Source: an uncultured Flavobacterium sp. (GTDB taxonomy: Bacteria > Bacteroidota > Bacteroidia > Flavobacteriales > Flavobacteriaceae). Taken from it: a stretch of DNA of 49,729 nt. Shown piece by piece: positions 44,742-49,729 of this stretch. Position numbers and translations under genes: made by a program. The stretch is from assembly GCA_947631175.1 (NCBI GenBank), contig CANRKI010000005.1:1-49729 (forward strand). The letters are read 5' to 3'. Within the stretch, counting starts at the first letter, position 1, and each line of letters starts with the position of its first letter. A model generated the notes under the pieces. The model was given only the letters and a program-made list of their open reading frames with translations. It was not told the DNA's origin and ran no database searches.

Positions 44742-46505
44742 CTATTTAACTCCATGCATTAATTTTTTAAGAACAGGATTTAAAGCAATAACAAGTAAAC
44801 CGGCCGCAATTGGAATAATAGTGAATATTAAAAAGAAAACAGATAAGGAATACTCTTTAGTAATATTATCAATTTCACCACCAACGGCGGCGGCTAATTT
44901 ATTTCCGATTGCAATAGCTAAGTACCACATACCAAACATAAAGGCAATCATGCGGGCTGGAACTAACTTAGAAACATAAGATAAACCTACTGGCGAGGAG
45001 AACAATTCGCCTAATGTATGGAACAAATAAGCTAATACTAACCATAACATTGATACTTTAACTCCGTCTTGAATGCCATGTGCTCCGTATGCTAACAATC
45101 CAAATCCAATAGCCATAATAATTAATCCTAAACCATATTTTATAGCTGCTGACGGATTAAATTTAGAATCCCAAAGTTTAGATACTGTTGATGCTAAAGC
45201 AATGATAAAGAAAGAGTTTAAGATTGAGAACCAAGATGGATCGATTTCTGAATCCGTTTTAGTGAATTCGTTATATAACATCCAAAGTGAAATTGCCCAA
45301 ACACCAATAAATGTAATTGCTAAAACTACATTTGACATGAATGCCTTTTTGTAGGTTTCTTTAGCTAATAAATATAATACATAAGTAATTATTAATAGAG
45401 GTACTAAAGTTAATAATGAATTTACAATATTAAACATGGTTAAACTTGTACCAGATAAAGAACGGTCTACATTATCTCTTGCAAAGATTACTAAAGACGA
45501 AGCGCCTTGCTCAAAAGCCATCCAAAAGAAAATGGTAAAGAAGGCAAAAATAACAACTGCTATTAGTCTATCTCTAACAATTGCTGTGTAACGTAAAATA
45601 CGAGAAATTACGACAAATAAGAATAAGGCTAACGCTATTAAAATCATGACAAGAGAACCATCTTTTCCAAAAATAGTTTTTGGCAAGATATGAATTCCTC
45701 CAATTTTAGATAATGGATCGTTAAATGCGTATAACAATCCGATTATTGTTGAAAGCGTAATTAAAACATAATCTAAAAATGTAAAAGGGTTTGGTTTTTC
45801 GTCTTCTTTTTCTTCAGTATAAGAAGAAGCTTTTATAGAAATTTCATTTTTATTAGGACGATCGCCAATTGATCCGAATAAAGGTTTTGCTAACCAAAAC
45901 TGTAACGTTCCTAAAAGCATAAAAATACCAGCTAAACCAAAACCATAATGCCATCCTAAGTTGTTTGCTAAATATCCGCATAAAAGCATTCCGAAAAAGG
46001 CACCTGCGTTAACTCCCATGTAAAAAATAGTATAAGCACCATCTTTTTTCTCTGGAAAGGATTTATACATTTCTGATAAAATAGAAGTCATATTTGGTTT
46101 AAAAAATCCAGTTCCAACAACTAAAGCTCCTAAACCTAAATACATAAACAAAGGCGTATCAAAAGCCATAAATAAATGTCCAAGAGTCATGATAATAGAG
46201 CCTAAAACTACAGCCCAACGATACCCTAAGTATTTATCTGCTAAAATTCCACCAAATATTGGCGTAATATATAATAACATTGCATAGGTACCGTATAAAG
46301 CACCTGCGTTTTCAGCATTCCATCCCCAGCCTGGATTATTATCTGTTAATGCCGCGGTTAAAAATAAAATTAATAAAACGCGCATGCCGTAAAAAGAAAA
46401 TCGTTCCCACATTTCTGTAAAGAACAATACAAATAACCCCGATGGGTGACCTAAAACCTTCGATTTAAAAAAATCTACCGATTCTGTTTCTGAAACTTGA
46501 TTCAT
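44742..46505 (-). CDS. POT family proton-dependent peptide transporter (copy 1)
   Basis: 587 aa, about 14 transmembrane helices. The proton-coupling ExxER motif is E31-MWE-R35 in the first helix; PTR2 signatures follow (GGILADKYLGYRWAVV, GTGFFKPNMTSILSEMY, DGAYTIFYMGVNAGAFFG). A hydrophilic loop (about 220-245) and the extra helix pair typical of bacterial POTs lie in the middle. It imports di- and tripeptides driven by protons. The next gene upstream (46643-48409) is a close paralogue in the same orientation. Confidence 0.94.
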   Translation of the reverse strand: MNQVSETESVDFFKSKVLGHPSGLFVLFFTEMWERFSFYGMRVLLILFLTAALTDNNPGWGWNAENAGALYGTYAMLLYITPIFGGILADKYLGYRWAVVLGSIIMTLGHLFMAFDTPLFMYLGLGALVVGTGFFKPNMTSILSEMYKSFPEKKDGAYTIFYMGVNAGAFFGMLLCGYLANNLGWHYGFGLAGIFMLLGTLQFWLAKPLFGSIGDRPNKNEISIKASSYTEEKEDEKPNPFTFLDYVLITLSTIIGLLYAFNDPLSKIGGIHILPKTIFGKDGSLVMILIALALFLFVVISRILRYTAIVRDRLIAVVIFAFFTIFFWMAFEQGASSLVIFARDNVDRSLSGTSLTMFNIVNSLLTLVPLLIITYVLYLLAKETYKKAFMSNVVLAITFIGVWAISLWMLYNEFTKTDSEIDPSWFSILNSFFIIALASTVSKLWDSKFNPSAAIKYGLGLIIMAIGFGLLAYGAHGIQDGVKVSMLWLVLAYLFHTLGELFSSPVGLSYVSKLVPARMIAFMFGMWYLAIAIGNKLAAAVGGEIDNITKEYSLSVFFLIFTIIPIAAGLLVIALNPVLKKLMHGVK

Positions 46506-46595
46506 TGTTTAAAGTTGAATGTTATTATTGAGTTTTTTGAATAGGGTATCAATATACAAATAAATTGAAATATAGAACACACTCTAATAAACAAA

Positions 46596-46627
46596 AAAAC
46601 CACTCTTAAGGAAAGAGTGGTTTTTAT
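46596..46627 (-). terminator. terminator of POT copy 2
   Basis: An 8-bp perfect stem (46613-46620 with 46600-46607), 5-nt loop, flanked by A and T runs. It separates the two POT paralogues into different transcripts. Confidence 0.8.
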
Positions 46628-46642
46628 ATTATCTTAATGGTA

Positions 46643-48409
46643 TTATTTAATACCGTGCATTAATTTTTTAATTACAGGGTTTAAAACCATAACTAATAAT
46701 CCTGCTGCCAACGGAATAGCAGTAAACAAAAAGAAGAAGTGACTTAAAGAGTAATCCTTTTGAATCGTTTCGACTTGACCTCCTAAAATTGCAGCTAATT
46801 TTTGTGCAATCGCAATAGCTAAATACCACATACCAAACATAAATGCTAACATTTTTCCTGGTACTAATTTAGATACGTAAGATAATCCTACTGGTGATAT
46901 AAATAATTCACCTAAAGTGTGGAATAAGTATGTTAAGATTAAGAAAATCATTGAAATTTTAACTCCTTCGCCAATTCCCATCGATCCTAATCCTAAAACT
47001 AAAAATCCAATTGCAACTAAAATCAATCCAAAACCATATTTAAATGCTGCTGATGGATTGTATTTTGAGTCCCATAATTTAGATACTGTAGAGGCTAAAG
47101 CAATAATAAAGAATGAGTTTAAAGTTGAGAACCACGAAACTGTAATTTCTGAAGATTCTTTAGTAAATTCATTAGATAACATCCAGATAGCTGCAGCCCA
47201 AATTAAGCCAAAACATACTAATAAAATAATGTTAGAAACCGCAATTGTTTTCCAAGTTACTTTTGCAAGTGTAAATAATACCCACGAAATAATTAATAAT
47301 GGAACAACAGTTAATAATGTATTTACAACATTAAAAATGATTAATGCATTCCCTTCTAAACTTCTATCAATATAATCACGAGCTACTAAAACTAAAGATG
47401 TTGCTCCTTGCTCAAAACTCATGAAGAAGAAAATTAAAAAGAAAGCTAATAAAATTACCGCGAACATTCTATCACGAACAATTTTACCATAACGCATAAT
47501 TCTATTAACAATTAGGTAAACAAAAAGACCTAAAGCTAATAAAACCATAATGTACTGACCACGTAAGAAAGACGTATCTAAAGATGAGAAGATATCGATA
47601 ATTCCATTTTTAGAAAGTGGGTCGTTAAAAGCATAAAGGAAACCAATAATAGATACAATTGCAATTAAAGCAATATCTAATACAGAGAAAGGATTTGATG
47701 TTTTTTCTTCTTCCTTTTCAACAGTTTCTTCTTTTTTAATTGTAGAGATTTCGCTTTTATCTAAAACACCTAAGTTACCCATTAATGGCTTTGCTAACCA
47801 AAATTGTAAAGTTCCTAAAAACATAAAAATACCAGCTAAACCAAAGCCCATGTGCCAACCTTGCGTTTCTGCAACATAACCACAAAGCATCATACCAAAA
47901 AAGGCACCAGCGTTAACACCCATATAAAATATGGTATAAGCACCGTCTTTTTTCTCTGGTAAAGTTTTATACATTTCACCTAAAATAGATGGCATGTTTG
48001 GTTTAAAAAATCCAGTTCCAATAACTAAACAAGCTAAACCTAAAAAAAACATAAGGTTCGAATCAAATGCCATAGCAGCGTGACCTAAAGTCATAATAAT
48101 TGCTCCTATAATTACTGCAGCACGAGATCCAATATATTTATCTGCAATAATTCCTCCTAAAATTGGAGTTAAATAAAGCATCATGGCATACGTTCCGTAT
48201 AAAGCTCCGGCTTCTTCAGCTGTCCATCCCCAACCCGAAAACGGATCTCCAAAAATTACTTTGGCGGTTAAAAACTGAATTAAAAGTACTCGCATTCCGT
48301 AAAACGAGAAACGCTCCCACATCTCTGTGAAAAATAACACAAAAAGTCCAGAAGGATGTCCTAAAACTTTTGCATCTAAAAATTTCTGATTTGAAAATGT
48401 ATTACTCAT
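46643..48409 (-). CDS. POT family proton-dependent peptide transporter (copy 2)
   Basis: 588 aa. Nearly the same layout as copy 1: E29-MWE-R33 in helix 1, GGIIADKYIGSRAAVI, GTGFFKPNMPSILGEMY, DGAYTIFYMGVNAGAFFG and an identical C-terminal pattern ending NPVIKKLMHGIK. The most divergent part is the central cytoplasmic loop (about 225-245, Glu/Lys-rich). A tandem duplicate of copy 1, now diverged; substrate differences cannot be read from the sequence. Confidence 0.94.
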   Translation of the reverse strand: MSNTFSNQKFLDAKVLGHPSGLFVLFFTEMWERFSFYGMRVLLIQFLTAKVIFGDPFSGWGWTAEEAGALYGTYAMMLYLTPILGGIIADKYIGSRAAVIIGAIIMTLGHAAMAFDSNLMFFLGLACLVIGTGFFKPNMPSILGEMYKTLPEKKDGAYTIFYMGVNAGAFFGMMLCGYVAETQGWHMGFGLAGIFMFLGTLQFWLAKPLMGNLGVLDKSEISTIKKEETVEKEEEKTSNPFSVLDIALIAIVSIIGFLYAFNDPLSKNGIIDIFSSLDTSFLRGQYIMVLLALGLFVYLIVNRIMRYGKIVRDRMFAVILLAFFLIFFFMSFEQGATSLVLVARDYIDRSLEGNALIIFNVVNTLLTVVPLLIISWVLFTLAKVTWKTIAVSNIILLVCFGLIWAAAIWMLSNEFTKESSEITVSWFSTLNSFFIIALASTVSKLWDSKYNPSAAFKYGFGLILVAIGFLVLGLGSMGIGEGVKISMIFLILTYLFHTLGELFISPVGLSYVSKLVPGKMLAFMFGMWYLAIAIAQKLAAILGGQVETIQKDYSLSHFFFLFTAIPLAAGLLVMVLNPVIKKLMHGIK

Positions 48410-48519
48410 AGTAATAATTAATTAGTAATAGTTTGATATTGGGCTAAAATAAAACAAATTCCTATAAAAATTATGGTTTAAATAATTTTTATAGGAATTA
48501 AAATGAAATAATTAATTTT

Positions 48520-49729
48520 TTATGACTGTTTTGTTTCTAATTGCTTTTTCTCTAGTGGCTGAATCACCATTTTATCATAAATCAAAATTGCAATGATAGA
48601 CACCAAACCAACACCAAAAACTACAAACCATAATTTGTTTGGTTGATACGTGTCCCAAAGCATATCTGTTAACTCCCAATGTCCCATCGCTAACTTTTGT
48701 TCTGCTAAAGCAAAGTATTCGGTTTTAGAAAATGGTAAAGAAATAGAACTAACATCAACAGCTTGTGTTTTAGCAAATTCAGAAACTTGGTTTCCAACTT
48801 CCTGCCAATTAATTTCGGATGCTTTTAAATTAAATTTATTTTCAAAATCAGAAATCGACATATTTAAAGCCTTTGCCGCCTGTTCAATATACTGCTCTTT
48901 ACTAACGACATCTGGCATTTCAATGTTTCGGTTGCTCATTTCCGTTTGTAACAACGATAATTTATCCGACCATTTTTGGTACAAATCACCCGCTATAAAA
49001 CCCGTAAAAAAGTTTCCAGCTGCAACAGGTAAAAAGTAAGTTCCTTGATACAAGCCTTCTTTTCCTTTTGGAGTAATAATTGCAATGAACGATGATAAAG
49101 TTGGACTCGACATCATCTCTCCTACTGCAAAAATCATAGTACCAATAACGGTAAACCAAACATTATGTGTGTAAAAAGTTAAGCAAACACCAATTGTTGC
49201 AATGATAGCACCACGCAAAATAGCATGAATATGGCGCATTTTTATAACAAAATACGATACCGAAACTTGCAACAATATAATCATCAAAGCGTCAATATTA
49301 GTAAACCACTCGGCTTTAACCTGTCCATCTTGAGTTAATGTACTTGCTAAAAACGGAAGATTTGTATTTATCCAATCACTTAAAACGGCCGAGTTTACCC
49401 AATCTTCAATAAAGTTTGGCAACGTATAAAATAGCTGATTAAACATGGTCCAAAAACCAATCATTAAAATAAGTAAAATCGTTAAACGCTTATCTTTTAA
49501 TGCCTCTACAATATTTAATAATGATGTTTTTAATTCTTTTAAAATAGGTTCCTTAGCTCCTTTTTCAATTTTTGGCTCTTTATAAAAGAAGATAACAATT
49601 AATAAATTAATCCCGATTACAACAGCAGCTTGAATAAAAATAATTTTCCAACCAAACTCTGTACGCAAATACGAAGACATTGCCGGACCAACAAATCCAC
49701 CAATATTAACCATCATATAAAAAATACCA
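48520..49729 (-). CDS. POT/MFS family transporter, 5' end cut by window edge (partial)
   Basis: At least 402 codons; the frame is open to the window end and the internal methionines near 49716 are not the start, because upstream codons read GIFYMM, matching the IFYMGVN segment of POT proteins. It begins near helix 5 and holds the remaining helices. Before the last helix there is a hydrophilic insert of about 120 residues (LSLLQTEMSNRNIEMP to GHWELTDMLWDTYQPNK) that the two neighbouring POTs lack. More divergent than copies 1 and 2; substrate unknown. Confidence 0.85.
   Translation of the reverse strand, partial: GIFYMMVNIGGFVGPAMSSYLRTEFGWKIIFIQAAVVIGINLLIVIFFYKEPKIEKGAKEPILKELKTSLLNIVEALKDKRLTILLILMIGFWTMFNQLFYTLPNFIEDWVNSAVLSDWINTNLPFLASTLTQDGQVKAEWFTNIDALMIILLQVSVSYFVIKMRHIHAILRGAIIATIGVCLTFYTHNVWFTVIGTMIFAVGEMMSSPTLSSFIAIITPKGKEGLYQGTYFLPVAAGNFFTGFIAGDLYQKWSDKLSLLQTEMSNRNIEMPDVVSKEQYIEQAAKALNMSISDFENKFNLKASEINWQEVGNQVSEFAKTQAVDVSSISLPFSKTEYFALAEQKLAMGHWELTDMLWDTYQPNKLWFVVFGVGLVSIIAILIYDKMVIQPLEKKQLETKQS

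Noticed and set aside
46917..47375. 152-aa plus-strand frame opposite POT copy 2
   Set aside because: Antisense shadow; a similar shadow appears opposite POT copy 1, as expected from the paralogous sequence.
48650..49039. 129-aa plus-strand frame opposite the third POT gene
   Set aside because: Shadow of the coding strand, with no recognisable domain or start signal.

Overview
The window is AT-rich chromosomal DNA of a Bacteroidota bacterium, most likely Flavobacteriaceae. Evidence: A-rich leaders without strong Shine-Dalgarno sites, many TAnnTTTG -7 boxes (the Bacteroidota housekeeping promoter), a PorT/SprT-type gliding/type IX secretion protein beside ubiE, a TamL-type lipoprotein, DUF5686, and gene orders familiar from Flavobacteria (purH-mreBCD-mrdA-rodA; surE-lpxB-NlpC/P60-comEC; exbB-exbD-exbD-tonB). 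I do not assign a genus. No rRNA, tRNA, CRISPR array, insertion sequence or prophage was recognised.

Layout. 1-6.1 kb (minus): a DUF2059 protein, queE, a PstS-like lipoprotein, a lipoprotein that is essentially a free TonB C-terminal domain, then the exbB-exbD-exbD-tonB-small membrane protein operon. 6.4-8.0 kb (plus): a HerA/DUF853 ATPase. 8.0-8.5 kb: a 514-bp gene-free stretch holding two copies, in opposite orientation, of an ~85-nt structured element whose stems differ in sequence but still pair; this is probably a flavobacterial non-coding RNA family. 8.5-14.1 kb (minus): an orphan 435-aa protein, pyrophosphatase, a DUF5686 outer-membrane protein and pyruvate dehydrogenase E1 beta. 14.4-19.5 kb (plus): etfB-etfA, a bifunctional-nuclease protein, thyA-2TM-folA and menaquinone methyltransferase. 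19.5-23.5 kb: the envelope genes sprT-like, a TrmH-type methyltransferase and tamL. 23.5-28.6 kb: fbaA, accD, a MacB-like permease (minus) and purH. 28.6-34.1 kb: the cell-shape operon mreB-mreC-mreD-mrdA-rodA, with overlapping coding ends from mreC onward. 34.1-39 kb: a nuclease lipoprotein, a secreted coiled-coil protein, and prc with a dipeptide-type ABC permease. 39.1-43.7 kb: surE, lpxB, an NlpC/P60 lipoprotein and a comEC broken by one frameshift. 43.7-49.7 kb (minus): two thioredoxin-like proteins and three consecutive POT peptide transporters, the last cut by the window edge.

Most of this is housekeeping and envelope biology. The items most worth a second look are the inverted, covarying RNA-like pair at 8.0-8.4 kb, the comEC frameshift near 42,035, AccD lacking all four zinc-ribbon cysteines, the free TonB C-terminal-domain lipoprotein, and two places where a promoter -7 box sits in or directly against the upstream gene's terminator hairpin.
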